The notes below the pieces were generated by a model that had not been told where the DNA came from, did not search any database, and saw nothing but the letters and a program-made list of their open reading frames with translations. From contig CM042685.1 in assembly GCA_023614405.1 (NCBI GenBank), positions 186,654,257-186,718,256 of the forward strand: a stretch of 64,000 nt of DNA, read 5' to 3'. Positions 11,819 to 22,892 of the stretch are shown here, piece by piece (position 1 is the stretch's first letter; each line of letters starts with the position of its first letter). The stretch comes from Avena insularis. Its lineage: Eukaryota > Streptophyta > Magnoliopsida > Poales > Poaceae. Both the position numbers and the translations under genes were made by a program.

Positions 11819-13899
11819 TGTAACACCCTCAGAATCAACCCTATGCAAGTTTCAGCGATTCCTGCCAAACCCGCATAGAAACGATTCAAAGGTGCCCACC
11901 AGGCACTTTCGTGCGGTGGAAAACGAAGTAATACCATTACACAATAGTCCACGATGGAACCCACAGAACATATATATACGACAACGACTCCATGAGTCAA
12001 GAATACAGATATACAGTACAAAGATCCAAATCACCTTGGAAACGGTACAGCGTCCGAGTACGGACAAGATGCAAATTGAGCTAAGATCCCTGAAGAATAA
12101 CCAATGGCGTCCATAACCCTGCCCAGGCCAAGCCGGAGGGGTAACCCTGCTAACGACGTCGATCTCAAAACCTGCTTAAACAAAAGGGGTGCTGACAAAG
12201 GGCAAAGAAAAAAGAGAGTGGTCAGTACTGAGGCCAGTACACGGCGAGACTAGAATTCGGCGGTCCTCGCCTACATAGGTATGGTGGACTGAAGCGGCAG
12301 CGCAGCATGCACTAAACAACCTATAGAGACTCAATACAACTGGCGGCTATCAGATAGGGATAAGAAAGACCTATTTGGATCCAACCTGATCTACCACCAA
12401 GCATACCCATCCTGGTATTTCCCCCTCGAGACCAAACGAGGAAGTCAACCGAGGAACTCACACAGTTGGCAGTTTTATTCATTCCATTATAGTTGCGGTA
12501 TTTACTAGTCAGATATAGATAGCATGAGTCATCCTGATATAATAAGCAGTGGGCAGTTTTAGTTAACCATTCCATCGTAGTTGTAGTACTTACTAGTCAG
12601 ATACATATAGCATGAGGCATCCCAAAACCCAGCAGTTGTTGGTACTTTTATTTAGCCATTCTGTTGTAGTTGCAATACTTACTAGTCAGATACAATGGTA
12701 ACAAGTGACATCCCAAACCAGCAATTGTTGGCACTTTTATTTAGCCATTCCATTATAGTGAAGCTAATTACTAGTCATTATAAAGTCAAATTTATAGCAC
12801 TACTTTAGTTATAGTTGTCTATGATCGAGATACTGTGCTCCAAGTAGTCCATAACCGCGGACACGGCTTTCAGAAAGTTTTACCCTGCAGGGGGGCACAA
12901 ATAGCAACACAAGCACGATCAACCTCGAGAAAAACCAAATGAAAACCCAACGAGGCATCACGACAGAGCAATTGCAAGATTCATATAAATTTCAGGGGGC
13001 CACCCCACCAAGCTACCCGCGACGAAGTTGGCCGGCTCCAAAACAGACACAGAGGTTTGTGCCAATGGCTGTAAACGACTGGGAACCCGAAAGTGTGACT
13101 GAGCTTGTCGATACCGCGGAAACATTCCACATTTGTTCCTAAACAGTACAGGCGCACCACGCGCAATCGTAAATAAAGCAGTAAAGCATGTCATAGGTAC
13201 ATGATAGTAATAAAGCCCCAAACTACTTTGTGGCCCCAAGAAATAAATATGACTCAAGCTCTGGCTAGGGGGATTCATGGTCCCACATGCGGATAGTGCG
13301 AATATTCAAAGAACAGGTATCAAGTACTCGGGGTCCTACGGGACACAAGTGGACGGTTAAAAACCAAATAACATCTATTGCCCAATTGCCTCTGCATTAT
13401 TTACCTACTTCAATTTTAGTTATTAAACGATAATTAAAGCCATGATCATCTCCAACATAAAGCATAAGGCATTTCTCCAACAACTGTGGTACTTGACGAC
13501 ACGCAACGGCACTTGAGCAAGCGACTACGACACGCAAGTCCAACTATCTACCAAATAACAGGTAATAGGATGTGTCCAAGGCAATATAAGGCTGCAAGGG
13601 ATACCACGGGTACGAAAACTAGAGCATCGCAACACAGATAGCAGTAGATCAACAGGAGGAAATAATGACTAGAAATGTATGATAGGTAGAAAGGGGGAGA
13701 ATGCTCGCCTGAAAACATTGCCGAAGGTTCATCCAGACGGATCTAGGGTTTCGATTTGAACAAAGCGAGGAATATCTAGAAAACAAAATAGGCTTTTGGG
13801 AAATAGTTTTAGGCAAATAAATGCATGATGATGTCATAATGATGCACAGAATAAAAACAACATCGATTTTCTAGTAGTGGTTTTACCCGGGGTGCTACA
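11819..13899 (-). repeat. 5' LTR (minus orientation) of the non-autonomous element, internally deleted
   Basis: This 2.08 kb LTR is colinear with 6952-10959 but lacks the equivalent of 8863-10794. The junction at about 13731-13737 falls on TCATCC, where the two deletion edges share ATCC. Most of the rest is nearly identical to the other LTR. Confidence 0.9.
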
Positions 13900-15552
13900 C
13901 GCTCCCGGATTAGGCACGCACGACGGTGGCGCTCCAGGAGGAGGCAAGCACTGTAGTGGTGCTCCCGGAGGAGGCGCGCACGACGGTGGCGCTCCAGGAG
14001 GAGGCGAGCACTGCGGTGGCGCTCCAGGAGGAGGCGCGCATGGCGGCGGCGGCCGAAACGACCAAGACCGCGGCCTCTACGAGGTCCGGGCTGTGGTCAG
14101 GGACGTTGGTCCCGGTGCTGGGTGGCCTACCCTCACCAAAACCAACTACGTCGAGTGGGCCAGGGTCATGAAGGTCCGGCTCCTGGTCCGGCTCCAGGTG
14201 CGGCACATGTGGGAGGCAGTCCAGGATGCCAACGTCGACCACCATGACGATCGACGGGCGTTGGACTCCCTCCTTGCCACAGTCCCGCCCGAGATGCAGT
14301 TCTCGCTTTCCAACAAGCGGACTCCAAGGAAGCCTGGGAGGCCATTGTTCTGTCGCACATTGGCAGCGACCGTGCTCGCAAATCGACTCTGCAGGCACTC
14401 CGCATGGAGTGGGATGACCTGGCCTTCAAGCCAGTTGAGGACGTCGATGAGTTTTCTCTCCGTCTCAACACTTTGCTGCAGAAGATGGTACGGTTCGGCA
14501 ATGTTACCTACAATGAGGAAAGTGCTGTCGAGAAGCTCTTTCGCTGCGTCCCCACAAAGTACAAGCAGATGGCTCGCTCGATCGAATCCCTGCTGGAACT
14601 CAGCACGATGTTGATCGAGGAGGCAATCAGTCGCCTCAAGGTCGTCGACATCAACGATCCACAACCTCTATCAAGGCCCATCACCATTGATGGGAAGTTG
14701 ATCCTCACTCGGGAGCAGTGGAACGCCGGCCACAGCAACAGGAAGAAGGGGGAGTCCTCTTCCGCGACAGGTGGCCACAGGCGCGGAAAGCCACGCAAGG
14801 TCCGCCAAGACGGCCAGGGCAGGGTGCAAGGTGATGCCTGCGGAGGCGCCCGGGGAGGCACCACCGGCAGGCCCAAGATGGCCCAAGATGACGCCTGCCA
14901 CAACCGTGGTCGGCTTGTCCATTGGGCCAAGGAGTGTCGACAGCCACGACGCGGTCAGGCCCACGTTGCACAGGTAGGGGAGGAGGAGTTGGCTTTGTTC
15001 ATGGCTCATGCGAGCACCGAGCTGCGCCCTGCGGCACCGACTGCAACGGCTCCCCTCTACCTCGATGAGCCAAAGGCACACGCCCTTCTTAGCGATGGCT
15101 CCGGCACCGACAAGACTGGCGGGTGGTGCCTTGACACCGGCGCCACCCACCACATGACCGGTCGACAGGAGTTCTTCGCCGAGCTCGACTCCGACGTGCG
15201 AGGCTCCGTCAAGTTTGGAAATGCCTCCGTTGTGGAGATTCAGGGTGTCGGCTCCGTCATCTTCACCGCCAATACTGGAACGCACCGGATGCTCACCGGT
15301 GTCTACTACATCCCCGCGCTGAGGAACTCCATCATCAGCTTGGGACAGCTGGATGAGAACGGCTCGCGCGTGCTATTCGAGCACGGGATCCTGCGCATAT
15401 GGGATCGCCATTGTCGCCTTCTTGCCAAGGTAACTAGAGGCTAAAATCGGCTCTATGTCCTTGATGTGCAGGTGGCACAGCCTCTCTGCCTCACCGCTCA
15501 TCGGGACAACGAGGCGTGGCAGTGGCACGAGTGCTTCGGGAACCTTCACTTC
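13900..15552 (+). pseudogene. Copia gag, zinc knuckle and protease, second fragment
   Basis: This continues from 6951. First come the remaining GGAPGGG decapeptide repeats (to about 14050), then gag (WPTLTKTNYVEW near 14120). A frameshift near 14320-14400 follows, and gag continues in the frame of 14404-15444 (RLNTLLQKM, VEKLFRCVP, REQWNAGH). The zinc knuckle near 14900-14940 reads CHNRGRLVHWAKEC, so the second Cys of C-x2-C is Arg. The protease has the active-site motif WCLDTGATHHM near 15127-15159, followed by SIISLGQLDENG. A TAA at 15442-15444 replaces an expected Gln codon; the frame then reads NRLYVLDVQ into the gag-pre-integrase region (WHECFGNLHF) and is cut at 15552 by the next insertion. 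Normally this region makes the capsid and the processing protease. Confidence 0.9.
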
Positions 15553-18500
15553 TGCGGTGACCCGGCATACCACTGCATGTGTAGTACACTATAGTCATTG
15601 ACATGACATCCACAGAACACTGTTCTGTAAATATCACATCCCTCAGAGTGGTACAACAGAAACATTGTGGGTCCATATTACAAATATACACACATTATTA
15701 TTATTACAATACCGGAAGTTCAAGACTTCCAAAAGATTCAACTTACAAACCAAAATATAAAGTGTTTCAGCGGAATTTAAAAGTAACAACTCTGACTAGG
15801 AGTTGAGCTCAACAACTTATTCTATAGAGTTCATGCTGCTCGGCTCCATTGGTTACTACTAACTAGGATACTAGTTAGACTCGTTATCGTCAACACCATA
15901 GCGGATTTCGTAATCCACTCCTTCAACACCTCTGGACAGATCAGGTTCCTCGTAGAACACATCTTCTTGGCATTCAGCTACATACATTGGCACGTCTTCG
16001 GGATCCTCAGAGTCTAAGCAAGGGATCAAAGGAAAGGATGAGTAACAGCGTTACTCAACAAGTTCATTATATGCAAGGTGGGAAGTTTGATGCTCTAACT
16101 ACCACCTCGGATTATAAATCCTTGGCATTATGCAATTTTTGTAAATCTTTCTTCAAAGATTAATTTTATTATGAAAAACTATGACCATCAGCCTTCACAG
16201 GTTGACCAGAACTTTCATGCAGTTCCTTTGCTGCCACGTTCGTAGCTCCTTCCCGGAAGAGGGAGTAACAAGTTACAATTCTTACACTCTGCAGAGGTGC
16301 GTTACTTTACCCATGAGAGATCAACTCCTTGTTGCACAACCGGGCGTACTTTCCCATCCACAATTCCATGATGTGGGGCCTAGTAGTTGGTCCAAGCCAA
16401 TCGCTGCCCCCTTCACGACCTCGCATGCCTCCTTGGTGTACACCATGCCCACATAATGAATTACGCCAATGGTTTGTACAAACCGTTAGATGCCAGAATT
16501 ATCATGGGACGATGAGGGTTCCCACCCATATGCTACATATCCTCTACGAATTACCAATTAATATGCACGCTACGAGGATAACAACCACGACCTGCACATC
16601 TAGCTTCATGTGATAGGAAGAAGATACAGTTGATTTCTCTGTCCCATTCCAAATGTCATGGCTAACGCGTAATATACGGCGCTAGAATCACTGATGTCAG
16701 GGGTTATTAAGTCCCTAATTGATCATCATTGTTGCAAATAGAACCCTAAGTTTTATTGCTCAATTATATCATCACTTAGGATGATACTATGATTTCTTTA
16801 TTTGTGAAATTATTATTTTCTTTATTTTAGAGTATATATGATAACACACAATTTGCAAATACTTCGATAAAGAATCTTCAAAGGACATGAGCAAGTGATG
16901 AACTTGCCTTGTGATGGCAAGGTAGTGAAGTCTGATGCTTGCACTAGACCTTGAGCTTCTATGTCTACAAAAACATCATTATTGCCCGGTAAGGACAATA
17001 TTTAAAGAAGCAAAATGATTATGCAAGTAATGTAATGCATCATCTAACTTGATATGCTATCTCCCATTATTATAAACAGTTCTTTTAATAATAAAGGATT
17101 TATAAATATTACTTTTTAATATTTATAACATGTATTGAATTATTTATTTGACTTTTATTAATTTAATAATTCTTTTAGGAATTATTACTTAAATTTCAAA
17201 AATTGTTATTAAATATTTGTTTAGTATTTTTCTAAAATACTAAAATATTAATTTATGATGAAAGTGAATTTAAATTAATTTTATCACCTTTCAATAATTT
17301 TGTAAAATTCCATAAGGATTATAAAATTACAAAATTCTAAATAAAATTTATGTGTCAAAAAATTTATTTCTTAATTTATTTGGATAGTGTGGATTATTAT
17401 GAATCCAAAACTATTTTATTTATAATTTTTGGACTTTTATTTTATTTTCTAGAATTTAATTAATTTCAGGGGTATTTTGGTCTTTTCCTCTTTAATAAAA
17501 TAGGCCTTAAAGGTTTTTGGGCTGGCCTGTTTTTATTGGGCCCTAGTGGCCCATTAGGCATAGTCCAAATAGTCACCCGAAAGGTTCTGGCCCAACTCAG
17601 CCCACTCCTCACTGACTCTCTCCCTCGAGCTCACTCCTCTCCTCTTCTGCCCCCGACCCCGTGGTCGGTGATATCGCCGCCGGCGATTCTCGCCGTCGTG
17701 GGCCGTTCTGGTTGCCGCCGTGGTGCAATATGAGGTTTTCGACTATGCTCATCCTTTCTATCCAACTGGATTTGAGCATGAGGCTCTCCTGCGACGGATC
17801 GGTGCCGTCCCGAACCCTAGGGTTTAGGGGTTGGCGTGGATCTTGGTGATGTCATTGTCGTCGTGCATCGTGATGATCTGCCTCGCCTCTGGGCATGGTC
17901 ATGGTCGCCGTCGTGGCACCGTATGGGTTGCAACGCCCCCCTTTGGGGGTGCTCCCCGTGCCGCCATGGTCGTCGGCCACCTCTGCTTCCTCTTCTAATC
18001 TCTAGTGAGGACCTTTGGTGAGTTCTTTTCCTCTCCCCTTGTTCTCTCTGTGCTTGCTCATCCTATGCTGGTGACCTCTATGGTTACTGTCTTGTCCTGA
18101 TTAAGGTAATTTATTTCATTTAGGGTTCTTATCCTATGGTTGATCATATACAGAATGAATTAGATCATGTGTGGATGATCTTTAAGCATGCTAAATGGTT
18201 ATTAGCCTGGGCTTGTTGCTTAAGATGAACTATAATGTATCTGGTGGCTTATTGGATGATTTTATGCTTGGATTGCATATGATTTAGATGTTGTAGTTGT
18301 TCTAAAACCAATGCTTGGTAAAGTCAGTGAATTTGCTAACTTTCCACTGTCATTTCTTGGTTTATGATAATGGTTATGGTGTGATGAAATCACTGTCTTA
18401 GTGCTGTTGGCTTGAGAATTAATGTGTGGTTTGAGATCACAATGATCTCAAACAGTGAATATAAACATAGGAATATCCTAATTATGATTCCTGTATTGAC

Positions 18501-18773
18501 AGGAAAATGATTAGTAGATTGATTTATTGAATTTGTGATGATTGAATGTTTATCCTGATTCATGTAGAATTGTTCTTGTGACACCATCATTGTATGGCAC
18601 ACAAGATTGATTTTACTCCATTGATTGGGTTGGTTTAAGCTTAAGACAAGCTTGGTTGTATCAGATAAATAGAATGTTCTTCTCTGAAATCCCTAAGACC
18701 AATGATGTAGGTCTGAGGCTTAGGGGTTTAGGCCTTATCTAGTTGATTCATATAGATAGTCCTGGTAGTGGTA
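15553..18773 (-). mobile_element. Solo LTR, large part (interrupted by the gypsy element)
   Basis: This starts TGCGGTGACCCGG on the plus strand. With the part at 32028-32159 it makes about 3.35 kb ending GGGATGTTACA. A perfect target duplication ACTTC flanks the whole unit (15548-15552 and 32160-32164). Read on the minus strand it runs TGTAACATCCC...GTCACCGCA, the commoner LTR end pattern, so minus orientation is preferred. No primer site, gag, pol or second LTR was found, which points to a solo LTR left by LTR-LTR recombination. A GC-rich block at 17540-18010 gives short ORFs but no recognised protein. Confidence 0.75.
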
Positions 18774-21700
18774 TGTCAACACCTGGATTTTTAATCCCAA
18801 ATGCCTGTTATGCCATACATCGCAATCCCGGGATTACCATTTTTATGAGACATAACAGAATTGGATACCATAGTACATCATCCATTACAACCGTACATAA
18901 GTTCTTACACAAATAGGTATCTCATGATCCAGTTCTTAATACAACATCAAGCAGCGGAATACGCAATAATAACGGTAGCATCGGCGAAGCTCCATCTTCG
19001 GGGTCACAGGCAATGCTGACGATGGGAGATGATCCTAGTTGTCGTAACCTTCCTGGGGTCCATCTTCCAGGTACTCCTCTTCATAGTCTGGCCATGGGAA
19101 TAGCCAGGGACAAAGCCATGAGTACTCGTTAAGTACTTGCAAACTAGTACTAGCAGGTAAAGGGGTTTTTGGATAATAGGACACTAGGCTCTAGGGTTGT
19201 TTTGCAAAGGCCAGATTTATCTCTACTACTTTTTATGAAAGCACTAATGCTAGTTGAAGTTTTATAACACCTAAAGGGGAACTTGTATTTCATATCACAA
19301 CCCTGTTGTGGTCAAGTCAAAGTCTCACTTCATTTCACAAGTCATTTTTAAAAGTCTGACGGGGGAACAGTATGGACACTCCAACTGTCCATAACCACGG
19401 ATGCGGCTATTCGAATAGTTTGACACTCTGCAGAGATTGTACACTTTCACCACAACATTCGATACATCCGTCAGGAACAAATCCTGAATTCACCATACTT
19501 AGTATGCGGATAATCAATCCTAACCTTTCAATTACACGCCCTAGTATAAGCACCTCTCCTGTGAGTTTGGCCTCCCAACCATGACCAACTGTCATCTTGG
19601 GTACTGCATAGGTGGACAATCTTTACAAGGTAGCCTCAGCTCAGACCTTGGCCGTGAGGTAACTAATACTAAGGTATATAAGTTTCCAGTCAAGCCCTAC
19701 CCAATCTTCGAGTATTATGGTTGTACGATAAAATTGGAATGGTATCGCATCCAGACAACCATCAGTTTTATAAAGGGCTAAGGCTCATGCCTCAACATTT
19801 TCATCACCAAAATCATCCGGTGTTCGGAAACACATGTCCAAAACATTTCAATAGAATGATCCATCATTCCATGGTTTTCATAACTATTTTTCCACCAAGT
19901 ATTCCCATCTAAAGTTGATCAAGTTTTATGCTTAGCACTAGCATCTACAAGTGGGGGTGAGTACTAATGAGGGGTGGTAAACTAGTGGAGTTTCAACTAA
20001 GCTCAATCTCATGCCTTGGGATGACATCAAGATTATCTAGTTTAGGCCAAATTTTATGCTCTTTATGCAACCTTCACATATCTTTCTAGTATCTACCATT
20101 CACTTAGGTAAAATCTATGTAAGAGCTTTGATAAAGAAATAAAGTAAGAAGCTTGTAAGTAAAACTAGGATTGGTTTATCAAGTGGGTATGATAACATAT
20201 GCTTAAGGCATATAGTTGGCATGATAACACGCAAGTATTTTCTTGCATAAATGCAAGTATAAGCTTGCTTAGGTATAGTATCAGCTTGCAAGGTTACTGG
20301 ATTGCTAAAGTAGAGTATCTTGCAAGTGTTAGCTTGCCTTGTGCAGAGCAGTGGTTGAAGTTCTCCTCGGCTTCTTCTTCGTAGAATCCTCCTTCCTCCT
20401 CGTATCCTTGGTCGGTACTAGCGTCTATAAATAAATACGATGTACACAATCACCAAGCAATACTTAACTACTTGCAATCATCACACACAAGGGTCCTATA
20501 GATGATCTAGCATCATCACTAACATTACAAGATTTGGGTTTGGTTTAATTCTTTTTATTTTTAGAAAAGTAATTTCTACTCATTGAAAAACTACTTAAGA
20601 TTTAATATTCTCCAAACCAAACATGGGATCATGTTGACACATGTCATCACCACATATTTTAGTTCATGGGAATGTGATTTAAAATGGTGTCACAATTTAA
20701 TAAGGTTTTACCCTTTTATTTTAATTAATTAGAATGGCTAGAAATACCTATGTAGTATTCTTTTATTACTTGAACAATATTTCTGTAAGTAACCCTATAT
20801 ATTTTTATATATTCTGAAAGGTATGGTTAAATGTGATTTTTGAGAGTTGGAATCAACTCAAATCTATTATGGTTTAACTTTGAAAAATGTTTGAATGCAG
20901 AAAAGCTTCTGCCTTGTTATTTTTACCAAGGATGATCTACAGATCCAAATGACTTGAATCCAACGGGCTTGGATTCAGCATTCACAGACCTTTCCAACAA
21001 AATTGGTTTCATTCAAATTGGTGCACTGAATCGACCTGGGTTGATTTTTGAAAATTGGTACAGAAGTGTGTTTGAATTAAAAAGAAAAAGGTTTAATTTG
21101 AATAATCTGGCTGCAGGAAAAGTTATCGGGCCGGCTGCTAAGTTTAGCGGCCCCGCTGGCTGTTTAAGTGGGTGTCCCCACTGCCGGTGACAGGGGTGCG
21201 GCGGTATGGGCGATGTGGGTCGTTCGATCTGATTCTAATCCAACACCGGAGTCATCGTCGATGTTGAGCAACGCCGGCAGATGTAAACCTAGCGCGCAGG
21301 TGGGGGTCGCTGGGGCTCACCGGGTGTCAAGTAGGGTCGAGGCGGCGAACGATTTAAGTCGACGACGGCGAATCTCCTGGTACCGGTGGCTTCTCCTGGG
21401 GCGGCTCCAATCGCTGGCTCCCTTCTTCTCTAGAGGCGTCGGGCTCCGGTGAAATTTCGACGAGGTGGTGCTCGCCTTGCTCCGGGAACGGTGTGGCACG
21501 ATCAGTGAGGAGAGGGGAGTAGAATGGTGTGAAGAATTCGACTGGGGGTGGCCTCTATTCATAGTCGAGCGAGGGGACCGACGGGGCGCATGGTGAGCTC
21601 GTCGGGGGCGGTGGTACATACGGCTATCGACATGGGCGAAGGTAGGGGATGGTGAGGTGCTCCCTGGCGATGCTCAACGACATGGTTTCGAGGCGTGGGG

Positions 21701-22834
21701 CGGTGCGGCTTGGTCGGAACACGGCGGTGCTCTGCGCGTGCCCGACGGAGATTTTAATGGCGCACAGCGCGCGTGGTTTGCACGGCGGCGAACGAGCGTG
21801 TCTGCGGGGTTGCTGGGACGGTGGTGATCAAGTATGCACGCGGCAAGGGCGGCGCGCGGTCTGTGGGCGTCGGTCGAGCGTGGCGCACGGGGCGTGCTCT
21901 CGGCATGGTTGCTGGCGAGGTTGGCATGGTTCGTGCGCGTGGTCCAGTGGCTGGCAGCGTTCGAGCGGTGGACAGGGAGTGGCGGTGGAGTGTTGGCTTG
22001 CTCCCAGACATGCTGGCTAGGCTTGTTTCTCCTCCTAGCTTGTTGTCTCCATTGGGGTGGCATGGTTAGCTTCGGTTGTTCATCATTGATGACAATGCCA
22101 AGCTTACAGTGGTGCTAGTGCTTAGTTTAGCTTGCTAGATGATCTACTGAGATGGTTGTGAGCTAAAGAGGGAACAAGTTAGGCTCCAATCACTGCTCAC
22201 TATAGTGTTTAGATTTTGTTTGATTTGTGTCTGCAACCTGTTTGATGAAATGGCCGCAAGAACTCAAGTTTTGAATTTTGAAAAGATTTTTGGTGGGTGT
22301 GCTAGGTTGGTGCTGGTGAGTCTGCAGATGCTTGGGTTTTGAAAGTTGAGCTTGTTTGAGTGGTTTGTGAAAAAGTGGGATCTTCCCATATGATATAGAT
22401 TCAATTTTGAGTTGCCATTTAAACTATGCATTTGAAAGTTTCTGGATGATCACAAAGTGGGCCTTGATACTTTGTTATGGGTACATTCAAGGGGTGCAAA
22501 GATCCAGAAAAGTTTCTGTTAAGTTCTAAAAGTTTGAGACAGCCAAAGTAGGCATGGGAGTTAAATTGGTCAAAATGACCATTCCCTTAATATATTTGTT
22601 TTGATTTACTTGTCTTTATGAAAAGTGTGGGAAATGTTTTAGATGATGTTTATTTCACCTAAGAAACATTTTACAAGCAATGAAACAAACAAACAGGGTG
22701 GTTCAAAAGAATTTCAAAATCCATGCATACACATATGCATGCCTTCATAATTTTATTTAGCAAAGTTTTTGTTAACTCTAAATTTTGATGATTAGTGTTT
22801 GATGATCCAAGCTTAGTATTTTTTGGATGTTACA
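18774..22834 (-). repeat. 3' LTR (minus orientation) of the gypsy element
   Basis: A 4061 bp LTR: TGTCAACACC...GGATGTTACA on plus, TGTAACATCC...GTGTTGACA on minus. The position matching the TATA box of the other LTR reads CTATGAATAG on the minus strand (21554-21563), one base off. Short ORFs in the GC-rich block 21120-22070 are not gene-like. Confidence 0.93.
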
Positions 22835-22836
22835 AA

Positions 22837-22850
22837 CCTTCCCCCCTTTA
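22837..22850 (-). other. Polypurine tract of the gypsy element
   Basis: On the minus strand this reads TAAAGGGGGGAAGG, two bases from the LTR edge at 22834/22835. It fits the plus-strand primer of this minus-oriented element. Confidence 0.85.
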
Positions 22851-22892
22851 CAAAATCTCGTCCCGAGATTTGAAAAAGGACGAAGAGATTAC

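Larger units (their letters stand above)
6952..13899 (-). mobile_element. Non-autonomous LTR retrotransposon nested in the copia gag
   Basis: Two copies of one LTR (6952-10959 and 11819-13899) flank an 859 bp internal region without gag or pol. The orientation is minus: a Met-tRNA primer site lies next to the right-hand LTR on the minus strand. Plus-strand ends are TGTAACACCCTCAG...GGGGTGCTACA. The flanks are CACTC (6947-6951) and CGCTC (13900-13904), a 5-bp target duplication with one mismatch. The long LTRs and non-coding interior fit a LARD-type element needing proteins from a relative. Confidence 0.88.

Noticed and set aside
17536..18021. Possible first-exon-like GC-rich ORFs
   Set aside because: Within the solo LTR. 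Three short overlapping frames, no splice partner and no homology recognised.
21168..22118. ORFs of 85-129 codons on both strands
   Set aside because: The same GC-rich LTR segment occurs at 30403-31311 with indels that break the frames, so coding is not conserved between two copies of the same LTR.
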